Shown one piece after another: positions 24,428-34,799 of a stretch of DNA of 64,000 nucleotides. Under the pieces are notes generated by a model. The model saw only the letters and a list, made by a program, of their open reading frames with translations, made no database searches and was not told where the DNA came from. The stretch is from NCBI GenBank assembly GCA_022495005.1, contig JAGYXB010001100.1, forward strand, positions 682,001 to 746,000, read 5' to 3'. The position numbers were made by a program, and so were the translations under genes. Position 1 is the stretch's first letter. Each line of letters starts with the position of its first letter. The stretch is from Rhyacophila brunnea (Eukaryota; Arthropoda; Insecta; Trichoptera; Rhyacophilidae).

Positions 24428-24944
24428 TAAATAACTATTATATTAATAATAGCGTCATTTGATTATGTTTCATAATAGTTCTGGTACTTTTGAAATCGAT
24501 TAAATCTGTTGAAATATTTAATTTTTAATTCATTTGTAATGTTTTAAAACCTCGGATATAATATAGGTAGGTTCATTTATAATGTGAACACATTGATATC
24601 GCTGTTTGATGTTTGCGCGTGGAGATTTTGTTCGCAATTGGAACCGCCAAGGAGCTCGTTCTATTGGCTAATAGATTGTCCCGTCGTAATGAACTTTGTA
24701 TGTTGAAGATTGTAAAACATAATTAATGCGTAGTAAGTCTTATCTAATTTAATATCTATAATATATAATAATTTTTATAAAGACCAAAGATATGAAAAAA
24801 AAGGTTTTTGGTCTCCACAACCGTATACGATACGAAGGAAATCACAATCTAAAGCTATCAATAAAACCTATTAATGAAATTAAATAATACATATTTTGTA
24901 TTTTTTAGAATTAATAAATATTACAGCAAATAATCATGTACAGC

Positions 24945-25507
24945 CAGGGGTAGTCAACCTGGTCCTTACCGCCCAGTAGTAGGCGTTCCAGTTTTCATGG
25001 TGGGCGGTAGGGTATTTAAAAACATTTTCATTATGTTTTCATAAAATTCCCCGTGACAATTTAAATTTCAGAAAATATACTATTAGTATCGCCCTCGCAT
25101 AAGTTTAGTTCACGTTACGTAAGTGAAACTAAATGGCGCTATAGTGTGACTGCAAACAAAAGATCCTCGTTCCAGAATTCGTTTGTTCCTCACAAAAATT
25201 GAGCCAGATATCCAGTATTTAGTTTTGCAGCATAATAATTTCATCAGACATCATGCTTCTATGTATGCAAAGATAGATTTAACTACAGTAAGTTGTTTTA
25301 TGAATATTTATTCCGCCAAACTTAGCGAAAGTCTGACATAAAGTATTTGGTAAGTAATTATAATTATATGCTTTAACTTGCTGTAACTCTGCTTTATAAA
25401 TCACCATTACTGTGGAACCGGTGGGCGGTTAGAAAATTTATAATTTATTTTTAAACATATATCTATACAAACGTGGGTGGTAGGTATAAAAAGGTTGACT
25501 ACCCCCG
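24945..25507. mobile_element. Family C hAT-like MITE, copy 1
   Basis: Ends CAGGGGTAGTCAACCTGG and AAGGTTGACTACCCCCG are inverted. Subterminal GGGCGGTAG occurs on both sides. It aligns with the copy at 25879-26338, including CTTTAACTTGCTGTAACTCTG and GTGGAACCGGTGGGCGG. The end sequence matches the general hAT pattern CAGxGGTxxxCAACC. No clear duplication remains at this copy. Confidence 0.8.
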
Positions 25508-25515
25508 ATGTCCAC

Positions 25516-26430
25516 CATGGCCCCCACAAGGGGGGCGCTGACAGGGCTCTAGCCTGGGGGCCTGGGCTCAGGAGGGGCACGGCGAGGCGAGTCGACCAGA
25601 TAAGTGAGATAAACACACATCACAAATTTGCTTCAATAGCATTAAATTTAATAGTAATTGCTTTAATCAATTTCCTTCAATAATATGATTATTTAAATAT
25701 ATGTTGTTGTACGATATAATTTTTATTTGTTTATCGATACTCGACAACTCCATAATTCAAATGAATGTATTAAAATATACAAAATACGAGTATACACATT
25801 AATTTTACCGCGTACACCATTTTTTGGAAAACGCTACATTCGTTAGCTATCGTTAGGTTGCGTTAAGTTAGGTTAGAGCAGAGGTAGTCAACCTGGTCCC
25901 TACCGTCCACTAGTGGACGTTCCAGCTTTGACGGTGGGCGGTAGGGGTTTTAAAAACATTTTCATAAAATTCCCCGTCACAAAAAAAGCATCAGCCTCAG
26001 GGATCTCATTAGTAATTTAATTAATTAAATGTAATTTCATCCGACTTTATGCTTTTATATTTGCAAAGTATAAATAAAAATATAGATTTAACTACAGTTA
26101 ATTGTTTTATAAAGATTTATTCTGCCAAACTTAGCGAATATCTGACAAAGTATTTGATAAGTAATAATTATTTAATGCTTTAACTTGCTGTAACTCTGCT
26201 TTATAAATTGTATAAAGTGAAGTTACTTCCCTACTTTAGAAATCATCATTACTGTGGAACCGGTGGGCGGTTAGAAAATTTTACTACTAACAGAAATACA
26301 AAAGTGGGCGGTAGGTATAAAAAGGTTGACTACCCCTGGGTTAGAGCGTTACACTGCCTTTATTCTTAGCGATAGGTTGGCGGGCCGCCAAAGATCCTAG
26401 CCTAGGTACCCGCTTCAGGATATGGGGGTA
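25516..26430 (-). mobile_element. Family D hAT-like MITE, copy 2, interrupted by family C
   Basis: Reverse-strand relative of 17837-18203: CATGGCCCCCACAAGGGGGG at the left, then GGCGAGTCGACCAGATAAGTGA, TACTCGACAACTCCATAATTC, TTTTACCGCGTACACCATTT, and on the right AAAGATCCTAGCCTAGGTAC and GGATATGGGGG. The last few bases of the right end are lost. Family C copy 2 (25879-26338) sits inside, so D is the older insertion. Confidence 0.75.
25879..26338. mobile_element. Family C hAT-like MITE, copy 2 (460 bp)
   Basis: Perfect 8-bp duplication GGTTAGAG at 25871-25878 and 26339-26346. Ends are CAGAGGTAGTCAACCTGG and AAGGTTGACTACCCCTG. It is non-coding. It lies only about 370 bases from copy 1 in the same orientation, and inside family D copy 2. 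Confidence 0.9.
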
Positions 26431-26559
26431 AGTAAATATTTGTGTTATAATTAAGGAATTTATTAGACGTGAACTTTAATGTCAATTGTTACAAACGTTT
26501 TAGATTACAATTTGGTCCTTTTTTAGATTTGTTTACATCATAATCGAGCACTTCTTCGT

Positions 26560-26770
26560 ATATCGTCTCCTAAGACTCCTTTACTTTCGGTTGTATGGAT
26601 TATTATCCGTGGATCTATCCAACTGATTTTATCTTAGGCATGCTTACAATATCATACTGTAGCTTAAAGCTGTTTAGAAGGGATTTTTATTTTATCTACA
26701 TATTTTTTCCGACTTATACACGGCGTAAATGGAAACTCTGCCATTCTGGGTAGCATTACTGACTTGTGTG
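26560..26770 (+). mobile_element. Jockey/R1-like LINE fragment, second piece
   Basis: The plus strand carries CTTTCGGTTGTATGGATTAT, TCTATCCAACTGATTTTATC and AGGCATGCTTAC, aligning with the LYGHYPWLYPTDFLLGML region of the minus-strand fragment at 2112-2624. Frameshifts break the reading frame. The following frame to 27000 is open (contains CHPARPSWEVLPDTI), but I do not recognise it. Confidence 0.65.
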
Positions 26771-27058
26771 TCTTTGTCTTTGTATTTGAATCATACTACC
26801 CTGATACTTTGCAATGTTATGCGCAAACTAAGCTGCAAGGCTTATTAAAATATGGAATACGTACAGTTCAAGGTTGTACCTGCATCACCATGTGCCATCC
26901 TGCACGACCAAGTTGGGAAGTTCTTCCCGATACGATATTAGTACAATTAAGAAGAGAACCTATCGTTCCTTACGTCACGGTATATGCCATACATATTTAA
27001 TATTTTTAAGAGATTTATTTTATTCAAAAAATAGCTCACCTACAATAGTGTAGATAAA

Positions 27059-27522
27059 AATGGCTGGCAGTGTAATACTAGTCCAGTGTTTAACAACCGA
27101 TGTATCCAGTGTACCCACGATGGCCGCGTGGCTTCGGCGTCGGTCTATAGCGTCGTGGGTCCCAGTTTCGAATCCTGGGTCTGGCAAATACACAAAATGT
27201 GAATTGTTTTTCAATTTGTGTTTGAGTCAGAGTCTCATTCACTGCGGACCAGTTAATTATCTACTATTTAATTACCACATTTAATTCTCATACTAATAAT
27301 ATCTAATGGCCATCTAATGCCGACACTGCAGACGTGTTGCCAGCACTGTCTGAGTTGATAAAAACCTCCATTATGTGGAGGCCCATATGATTACTAGGAT
27401 CGGACATGGTCGGAAAAAAAATATTCCAAAAATAGCTACAAGTGGCAAGTACAAATAGGCCAGTGTTCACCTAGTCAAAATTGGCTGGCAGTGTTTAACA
27501 ACCAATGTACCTATCCAGTGTA
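27059..27522 (+). repeat. Direct repeats flanking a SINE
   Basis: TGGCTGGCAGTGT, CCAGTGTTTAACAACCGATG and TATCCAGTGTA at 27060-27112 recur at 27477-27521 as TGGCTGGCAGTG and TTTAACAACCAATG with TATCCAGTGTA. The approximately 45-bp pair is too long and diverged to be a simple SINE target duplication. Confidence 0.55.
27113..27330 (+). mobile_element. tRNA-derived SINE
   Basis: The head 27113-27186 resembles a tRNA. It has an A-box-like TGGCTTCGGCGTCGG, a B-box-like GTTTCGAATCC, and acceptor-like halves ACCCA and GGGTC. A body with TTTTTCAATTTGTGTTTGAG and CATTCACTGCGGACC follows. Related heads occur at 29.9, 38.1 and 49.6 kb. It is not a functional tRNA: no canonical cloverleaf, and mismatches in the conserved boxes. 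Confidence 0.6.
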
Positions 27523-27920
27523 TTTATAGAAATTTATAATAAGAGCAAAATATGTGTTAAGTACTGTTTCAAGCAACATTTATTAATTTATAATATTGGT
27601 ATGTCGTGAAATCTTAATTTTAAAGTGTGGTGATAACACAAAAAGGTTGAAACACTGTGGTCAAGTCCACACGGAAATAGTCTAGTGAAATTTTAATCGG
27701 GTCACTCTGCTTAGCAATTATTATTCTTATGACCCAACTATCGGTTCGCTACACAAAGAAATTAAAATGAGTGTGGGAGGCAAGCGGATTGTGTTACGAT
27801 TTATCGATTAAAAAAACCTCGGTCGTTAGAAGTTGGCGAGTAAAAAACGCCTGCATCATTTAGTACCCAACTGCTCAAAGCAGTGAATATCAACATTTTT
27901 ATATGACGTAGCCCTTGAAA
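27340..27920. other. Spacer, nothing recognised
   Basis: No gene or clear element apart from the right-hand direct repeat at 27477-27521. Confidence 0.4.
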
Positions 27921-27924
27921 TATT

Positions 27925-28380
27925 ACAACGTTTTTATTAGCTCGTATTCTTATTTGTCCGGTACAGATCTTGCAATCGATTTTAACTAACTTCCCGACTA
28001 ACTAGACATTCAAAACTTTTAGAATATATCAGAACACGATGCCAATGCATTTTTTTAATACTTTTAGCCATCTTTAAGTAGAATTGAATTCATTTTCAGT
28101 TAATTCTGTTTTGTATAAAAAGTTATTTCAGAAGAAATCCGTAATCCAATCCACTATTATTGGTTGCTAGGGGTCTGGGCAACTAAACTAAATCTAGCAA
28201 CTAAATTATTAATATACGTGCGTTACTATGGAAATCAAAATGAAATTTCAGTATTATTTCTATCAAGTACAATTTTTTTTTTGATCGTTCAAGCTACTCG
28301 TAGCAAGTCAAGTATATATGATTCAACAGAAAATTTAAAAACGTTTTTATAATAAGTTATTTTTATCTTGTAATTATTTT
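27925..28380 (+). mobile_element. Family A non-autonomous element, copy 4
   Basis: Starts ACAACGTTTTTATTAGCTCG, contains CCAATGCATTTTTTTAATAC and ATTATTGGTTGCTAGGGG, and ends in the shared tail TTTTTATCTTGTAATTATTT. A small internal deletion removes the second GTCCGGTGG. Confidence 0.85.
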
Positions 28381-28822
28381 TTATAATCTCAATGAACCTC
28401 TACCTGAGTGACACATTAAAGTCTATAAGGATAAATTATTAAAGCAGTAGACATTTAAATACTTAGGCGAAGTGTGTCCTAAACTCTTAAGCAGTGGATA
28501 TGTAGTTTTTATTTTAATTCTGTTTCGTTATTTTAATTTTCTGTGATTATCTTAAGTAAATAATATTATAATTTGGGCATTAGGACATCTCTTATTTACA
28601 ATATTTTTTACTAATATGTTCAGTAGGTAGAAACACAAACACGTAAACGGAAGAAATTTTTTCACTTCATCTTTGTTCACTAAAGAAGGTAGATTTTCAA
28701 GTGGGCGTGGATTTTCTTTAAAGAAGGAGAAATGAGCCAAATATGTTTGGGAATAAACTTTAAACTGTCAAAACTATATATTATCTAAAAATTAGCACAG
28801 CCAGGAGAGGAGGTGTTAAAAC
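28381..28822. other. Spacer, nothing recognised
   Basis: AT-rich. The minus-strand frame at 28552-28740 is short and unlike any family. Confidence 0.4.
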
Positions 28823-28824
28823 AT

Positions 28825-29222
28825 GGTTACATGTAAGTTGTACGTATGCAGTTCATCGTGGGATACTTATTCGTACGCCACAGTACGTGAAACATGAGTT
28901 CGTATAACATTTTATCAAATGACGAGTTCTTTGTTGAACATTTCACCGTGGAATACATTTGTACGTATCTTACAAAATGCGGCGATAGTTTGCAAATAGT
29001 ACTGTTCGAATTAGATTAACCCTAACCTAACCTAACCTAATAAAGACATCTCATAAAATTCGCCACATGTTGTAGCATACGTACAAATATACTTCACAGT
29101 GAAATGTTCAACGAAGAACTCGTCATTTCATTAGATGTTACACAAACTCATGTTTCACGTACTGCGGCGCACGAATAAGTGTCCTGCGGTGAACTGTTTA
29201 CGTACAAATGTCCGGATACGGT
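28825..29222. mobile_element. Family H element, copy 2, palindromic, with telomere-like core
   Basis: Flanked by TAAAACAT on both sides (28817-28824, 29223-29230). Begins GGTTACATGTAAGTTGTACG and ends AATGTCCGGATACGGT. Almost the whole element is one large inverted repeat: GTTCATCGTGGGATACTTAT against its right-hand partner, AACATGAGTT / AACTCATGTT, GACGAGTTCTTTGTTGAACA / TGTTCAACGAAGAACTCGTC. At the centre (29019-29041) lies CCTAACCTAACCTAA, the insect telomere unit repeated. It is non-coding. Confidence 0.8.
29019..29041 (-). repeat. Telomere-type (TTAGG)n short array
   Basis: Four consecutive CCTAA units after a CCCTAA variant, at the centre of palindromic element H. (TTAGG)n is the ancestral insect telomere repeat. 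The array is far too short to be a telomere. Confidence 0.7.
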
Positions 29223-29254
29223 TAAAACATAGCACTTTTTGACAGTTTAGAGTC

Positions 29255-29491
29255 TATGTTAGTAATGTTTGATTTATTGCATCAATTTAGATATTTTATA
29301 GATAGATGAATATTTTTTATGTATTATGGCTTAGTTTTCGCAGGGTTTAATTGAAAATTAAAAACTAACCAACAGCATTTGTAAATTGTAGTCTTATTTC
29401 AGTGAAAACAAGTACGTATGTCTGACAAAGTTTAGTGTGCACTATTTAGGATGGATCTTAACAGCCTACCTCCATCCTTCGCCACTGATAG
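29255..29491 (+). mobile_element. Family B MITE, right half
   Basis: Contains ATATTTTATAGATAGATGAA, GCAGGGTTTAATTGAAAATT, AACTAACCAACAGCATTTGT, TTTAGTGTGCACTATTTAGG and the end CCTCCATCCTTCGCCACTG. The left half is absent. Confidence 0.75.
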
Positions 29492-29494
29492 AGT

Positions 29495-29900
29495 GTATAC
29501 GACGGAGCTACGGGATGCTGCTATGACCTCGCGATAGGAACTTTTAGAAGCGCCGCGTGGTATCTATATGCTCCAGTTAAGGGGAAGATATGGCCAAAAA
29601 AGGCTAAAACATGTTTTCAGCTGTAAATATTTTGTAGGAAAGGTTTTGAGAATTCTAGCGAAATTCCTGATACGTCTCACTGAAGTTTAATTGGGAATCA
29701 CTGGCTGAAAGTAAGTATCAATATTGTATGTCCAGTCAATGTTTAATACGGACTTGCAAATAAGATTCAATAATACCCAAGGCATACTGATATGATTATA
29801 TATTCATTTTACATAATGTATATGGCAACACTGATCGTTGATCATGCAGAAAAAAGTAAGTAGAATAATAGAGGTTTGTATTAACAGATTTTGTTTTTAC
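29495..29900. other. Spacer, nothing recognised
   Basis: No frame, inverted repeat or family copy is apparent. Confidence 0.4.
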
Positions 29901-29904
29901 GAGA

Positions 29905-30025
29905 AATGGATGTCAGCCACTTGCTCAACCTATTAGGTCCATACCGTTACTCACACACAAATTGAAAAACAATATGTGTACTTGCCAGACCCAGGATTCG
30001 AACCTGAGACCCACGGCGTGATAGT
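29905..30025 (-). mobile_element. tRNA-derived SINE, partial, minus strand
   Basis: On the minus strand: GTGGGTCTCAGGTTCGAATC (B-box GGTTCGAATCC), GGGTCTGGCAAGTACACATA, then TTTTTCAATTTGTGTGTGAG. It matches the SINE at 27113-27330. The A-box half is truncated at the right. Confidence 0.6.
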
Positions 30026-30054
30026 GGGGATGCTTATACTATTAGAGGCGAAAA

Positions 30055-30525
30055 GAGGCACCTAACGGAAAAATATGAAGCTTGCAATTTGAGATTTTTT
30101 TTGATAATTTACAATTTAAGCTGTAGTAATTAATAAATATATATCTGAAAACACTAAAAAGATTTTTTTATTTTTTTTTAAATTTAAAGATAAACTGCAA
30201 TTGTAAAAAAATGTAATAAAATGTGAATTCGTTGCAGGGTCAAATCTTATTATTACATTATATTTTATGGCCATATTTATTATTAAAATTTAGTTTATCA
30301 AGTGTTAGATTTTCTGTCGTTTAAATTTTTGTCTAATTCATCGTTTTAATATTTTTTATATATATTTTAAAAAACATCGATTTTTATAAAAATATAAATG
30401 TGTATAACTTGAAATCCTTTTTATTTATATAAATGAAATTTAAATTTAAATTTATATAAGTTGAAATTGTAAATTATCAAAAACAAATCTCAAATTGCAA
30501 GCTTCGTATTTTTCCGCTAGGTTCT
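30055..30525. mobile_element. Family O MITE, complete copy
   Basis: Left arm CCTAACGGAAAAATATGAAG-CTTGCAATTTGAGA and right arm TCTCAAATTGCAAGCTTCGT-ATTTTTCCGCTAGG are inverted. Pairing extends inward through GATAATTTACAATTT / AAATTGTAAATTATC, about 65 bases. The AT-rich middle is non-coding. A second copy, split by family A, is at 44976-45800. Confidence 0.75.
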
Positions 30526-30545
30526 CTGCTGGCGTGCCTCTCCCC

Positions 30546-31910
30546 CTTAAGCCGCGCTGCCACCTTGGGTGTAGAATAATATACCAATATGTTTTATTTA
30601 TTAAATTGTATATTTTGCATGACACTTTTATGACTAGGGAATTCAATCCCGGGATCCCGAACAATTTTCGATACCTATGAATCCCGGGATTAGTAAACAT
30701 AATTTCGAAACTTTCGGGATTGATTTTTTTATCAATCACAATCTATTGGTATATGTACAAAATCGTTATGTTAGTGACAATGTCACAAGGGGAATCGCCG
30801 GATGCTCATGGATAATAAATAACCATTTTTTGCTACCATACGCAATTGTAACAACATCAGAAAAATAATAAAACCATTTATTCAACGAGTTAGATGCCAC
30901 TGAGCTGTGCGCAAACTGTTACATGACAATATGTGACTGAATTTGACATCTCATGATGTTATTATAATTGTGTAAATGTGGTAATTACATATCAATCTAA
31001 TTCGCGAAATCAGGAAGCTACATTATAAATTCAACAAGTTTTCCTTATCTCCAGGCCATAAATATGATTTAAAAATACTTGTACGTAGATACATGTAGAC
31101 ATAGTACATTTAAATGATTTACTTGTATAAATTAATGACCATAAGCAAAACATAATATGGATACCTAATTAATATATTATCGGGATAATAATGAGCATAA
31201 CTAAAAATATTTTCTGGTTGATTAAATATGTATATAATTCCATATGTACGAGTATCTCAAAATAATAGTTTGTATTTTATTAAAATGTAATTCTAACAAT
31301 TTTATTAGGTACAATCGAATCAATATGGATGTAGATGTAGAATGTTACAAATTTATGTCATATTATAATTATAAACTTGTTGGAAGCGAAGAATTTAATT
31401 AATATTTAATTACCGCATGCTAATTATATCGAATGGCCAATTAATAAGTGTACAACTGGTGTACCGTCGGCGTGGAAAGGATTAAATGTTATATTATTAT
31501 ATCAGTATGTCTATTATTTTATCAGCTCTCTCTTTAATTTTAAATTATGTTTATTTGTTTTCAGTATTACATCTTCACCCCTTGGAAGATTCTCTGCAAT
31601 TCCTTCCATTACCCCAAGTCCAGAGTCGTCCGTGACGTCTTAACCTGCTCACTTTAACGTATCGGAACTGTCGTCGACGTATGCCTTTGATTTTGTCGAC
31701 TCAGCTATAGACAATTTGGCTAAAGAAAACTAAAAGGTGTATATCCTTCAATCTACATATAACTATGAGAAAGTATTCTGAATATGCAGCTTATTCATAA
31801 CAGTTTGTACGCGTGGTTGGGCAAAAAAATTAAAGCATTTCCAGAACCACATTTCAAAAATGTCCAATCGTTTTCTTTCTCTTACTTTCAGTGTGCGTAA
31901 TTTCCACACC
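30546..31910. other. Intergenic DNA, nothing recognised
   Basis: Includes two opposed short GGGATT words at 30645-30690 (CAATCCCGGGATCCCG and ATCCCGGGATT). No coding evidence. 31390-31440 shares the words TTTAATTACCGCATGCTAATTAT and AATGGCC (in part) with the SINE body at 27260-27310. Confidence 0.4.
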
Positions 31911-31914
31911 TTAA

Positions 31915-32077
31915 GCGCCGGTTAGATGCTCATGCTTTACGACAAGCTTACCTGCACAAACCGGTTTGTATCGGGACGCCGGTGTATATGGACGGGAAAA
32001 CTGTATGTGAAAATCGAAAAGCACTGTTCCGTATTTTTTATACCGCGCAGGCAAGTCGATACCGTCTAGCCGGCGCA
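31915..32077. mobile_element. Element S: MITE flanked by TTAA (163 bp)
   Basis: Ends GCGCCGGTTAGATG and CGTCTAGCCGGCGCA are inverted and flanked on both sides by TTAA (31911-31914, 32078-32081). TTAA is the piggyBac target, and TTA/TAA also fits PIF/Harbinger, so the superfamily is open. The minus-strand frame across it (68 codons) is a by-product. Confidence 0.65.
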
Positions 32078-32315
32078 TTAAAGCCACATAAAGAAGACTA
32101 ATAAGCATACTCAATACATTAGAGAATAAACCACGGAAGTCACGTTTGGACTTTTGTTCAGGAGAGTAATTTTTGTGTAGATTAAATGTTTGAAACTCTA
32201 TAACTTTTTTAATAACTATAATAATTAGGGTCTGTAAACGGTATCATTCATAATAAATTTATTTTTGACCATATTATGGATAGAAAGACCAAATCATTTA
32301 GAATTAATAAATAAA

Positions 32316-32401
32316 TGGACTTCCGTGTTTTATGTTCTAACACATAAGGTAGAAGTACCACTAAGCAATACTTCACCTATAGATAATACACGGAAGTCCA
32401 T
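32316..32401. repeat. Small inverted repeat
   Basis: TGGACTTCCGTGT and ACACGGAAGTCCA are inverted around 60 bases. CACGGAAGTC also occurs at 32131-32140, so several copies of this end sequence cluster here. Perhaps a small MITE. Confidence 0.45.
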
Positions 32402-32404
32402 ATA

Positions 32405-33235
32405 GGTATAAATTAATTTTATTTTCTGTGCATCATAATTAGTATATTTCACGTAATTTTTATATAATATACCTATTAAGTGTTATTAGATGTATGATAC
32501 ATAATAGGTGGATTATTATATAAAAAAATATTATAAGCTCTTTTATTCTTGAATTACGTACTAAGACAATGAAAAATCGATACCAGCGGTTTTGAAAATG
32601 AATGAGAGATAATAAATACCCTTTTATTCCTTTAGATTTGTAAATATCGACATAAGATATTCTCAAAAACTATATCATACATCTTTTAATCATTTTATCA
32701 ACCACACTGCCTTAAGATTTCTCCCGAACTACTGAATATCTTCGTTCTTTTTTTCCCTGTCCATGACAGAATGCCGACGCGACGAAAGAGTCAAATTAAA
32801 AACCCCAAAATTATCAACGGAGATTTATGGACAAAAAGTAAAAGTTGATCACTCTCCTTTCGTCAAAGAAGGAAGCCAGTTATTACAACCATACTGGTAA
32901 CCTGATTATTAAACAAAAAATGATTTACCAAAACATTTTTTGGAACAATTAAAACAACATAAATTTTGTCGTTTACGCTGTGGTTGGACTGTCATTCTCG
33001 TATATATTTTAATACATATATTCATATATACTTATGCATCTGTTTATGAGTTTTATGTTAAGCTTCAGCATTGATTTTTCCAACGCTTTTTTTGACGTAG
33101 AATACGTCTTTCTAGTTGAAAATGTAATGCTAATCGCTTATAGTCTAAAAGAGTAGAGAAATTTGGGCCGCTTATAACTTTTGAAGAAATAAATATAGCG
33201 AAGTATAATATACCATGCGACTCCATGGAGTCGCA
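32405..33235. other. Intergenic DNA, nothing recognised
   Basis: AT-rich. Frames have no resemblance to known families. Confidence 0.4.
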
Positions 33236-33239
33236 TGGA

Positions 33240-33718
33240 GGTCAAGACTGTATTCTGTGAGGACCAAATGTCGTTTGCTTAACGCGTGCGTGCTACCTGT
33301 GCTCCTGTATAGCTGTGAGACATGGCATCATATTAAGCTTCAAAAGTCTCGGCTTTTGAGCTTTGAGAATCGATGTTTCCGCTGAATCTCAGGGGTACAT
33401 TGGTACGACCGCGTTACAAACACCCGAGTTCGTGAGCAAACATAACAGCCTTCGGTGATTGAAGTTATCACGAAGAGACGATTTACGTGGCTGGGACACG
33501 TATTCCGGATGCCGCCAAAGAGTGCGGCACTTCGTACCCTTGTGGCACAGCCTCAAGGGTTCCGTCGCCGTCACCGACCCTTCCTCACCCTGCAGCGGTG
33601 CTACAAAAGCGACCTACGTGCTGCAGGTCTGACATGGCGGGAGGCGCAGGAGTTGGCGATGGACCGAGGGAAGTGGCGCCAACTTGTGCTTGCCCTATGC
33701 CCCAATGTTGGGACGTGA
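33240..33718 (+). mobile_element. RTE-like non-LTR retrotransposon, C-terminal remnant with stops
   Basis: In one frame the sequence encodes LNACVLPVLLYSCETW, then GVHWYDRVTNTRVREQ, then TKRRFTWLGHVFRMP, and finally LTWREAQELAMDRGKWRQLV followed by a stop after ALCPNVGT. This is the usual ending of RTE-type and related LINE reverse transcriptases (the YxxETW, GHxxRM and DRxxWR motifs). Two in-frame stops (TGA 33383-33385 and TAA 33443-33445) show that it is dead. An AGAAGAAGAAGAA tail at 33727-33740 marks its 3' end. Confidence 0.8.
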
Positions 33719-33744
33719 CAGGGTGGAAGAAGAAGAAGAACAAC

Positions 33745-34420
33745 ATAATATACCATTTCATAAATAAAGTTCGACATTTTTATATTATAAATTAGCTTGT
33801 AGTGTCCGTCAGTCCAGAACGGGCCTCGGAACAGAGCACACGCGTATTACCTAGTAATGCACACCCGTAAAAATTAGCATTATATTAACAAATAATCATA
33901 GAAATCGTAATTAAAAGTGTCATAATGTGTTTCACCAATCACCCAACAATATATCCGAGATATTAATATTCATCGTATCGGGATCTCTACAAATTTTATT
34001 TAATCACAAAAACTAGTCTAATTAGTAATTATACTCGTAGAAAATACTATACTGAATATTTAAAAAAATCTTAATTCAGAAAATGAATGTCATAATATTA
34101 TGAAGAATGAAAACGTAATGCAATCTTTTCAGTGATTTACACGTTTTTGTACCCGCATACCCACCCAATATTCATTGATACGTCAAATGTGAACTTTGAA
34201 CAGTTTGTTCTTCTTCTTATATAATAATTTATGGGTCATCGTCAATGCAATCGTTCCTATTTTCAGACGTGCATACAAGGGTGGGGGGGGGGGGGTCAGG
34301 TCCAGACCCCCCCAGTAATGAAAAAAAATACAAATTATTTAGGTAAATAGCATATTAGTTGTTCTTATTCTTTATTATGACCTCATGGCTGAGGATCTTG
34401 ACTAGGATGATTTGGCTGTC
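33745..34420. other. Spacer with a G13 homopolymer
   Basis: A run of 13 G (34283-34295) is followed by TCAGGTCCAGACCCCCCCAG, so GGGGGGGTC and GACCCCCCC form a small inverted repeat that may be a transposon end. Otherwise nothing is recognised. Confidence 0.4.
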
Positions 34421-34425
34421 AAATA

Positions 34426-34788
34426 TCATGTCCGAAAACTTGTACGTATACAGTTCATCGTATCACACTTCACCGATAAATGTTGTATCAGAAATATATG
34501 ACCGTATATTAAAGACCGTCCAACGTCTTTGGGTCGTATAGTACTGACATAAAATGCATGTCTAAATAAAGCACGGTTCTTATCGATTTAGACTTTACAG
34601 CCAGCAGCAAACAAATTTTGAAAAAAGCCGATATACTGGATTATTTCAGCTATGAAAATTGAATTAATGTTCATATTGAATCTAATAACATTAGAGACCG
34701 TATATTATACGGTCATCTCTTTTCGATAAGAAAGCACACGGTGAACTGTGCCACGGTGAAATGTTTTACGTACAATTTACATGTAACC
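34426..34788 (+). mobile_element. Family H element, copy 3
   Basis: Begins TCATGTCCGAAAACTTGTAC and ends ACGTACAATTTACATGTAAC-C. Flanks GTCAAATA and GTCAAAGA agree at 7 of 8 positions. It aligns along its length with copy 1 at 12 kb (ACCGTATATTAAAGACCGTC, TGGGTCGTATAGTACTGACA). Confidence 0.8.
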
Positions 34789-34799
34789 GTCAAAGAGCC

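Noticed and set aside
26764..27000. Plus-strand frame of 78 codons as a host gene
   Set aside because: It adjoins a broken LINE fragment and has no recognisable motif; more likely retroelement debris.
27113..27186. A functional tRNA gene
   Set aside because: The tRNA-like boxes are degenerate, a SINE body follows, and near-identical heads occur at several other sites.
29019..29041. Interstitial telomere or chromosome fusion point
   Set aside because: Only four units, placed at the centre of a bounded palindromic transposable element.
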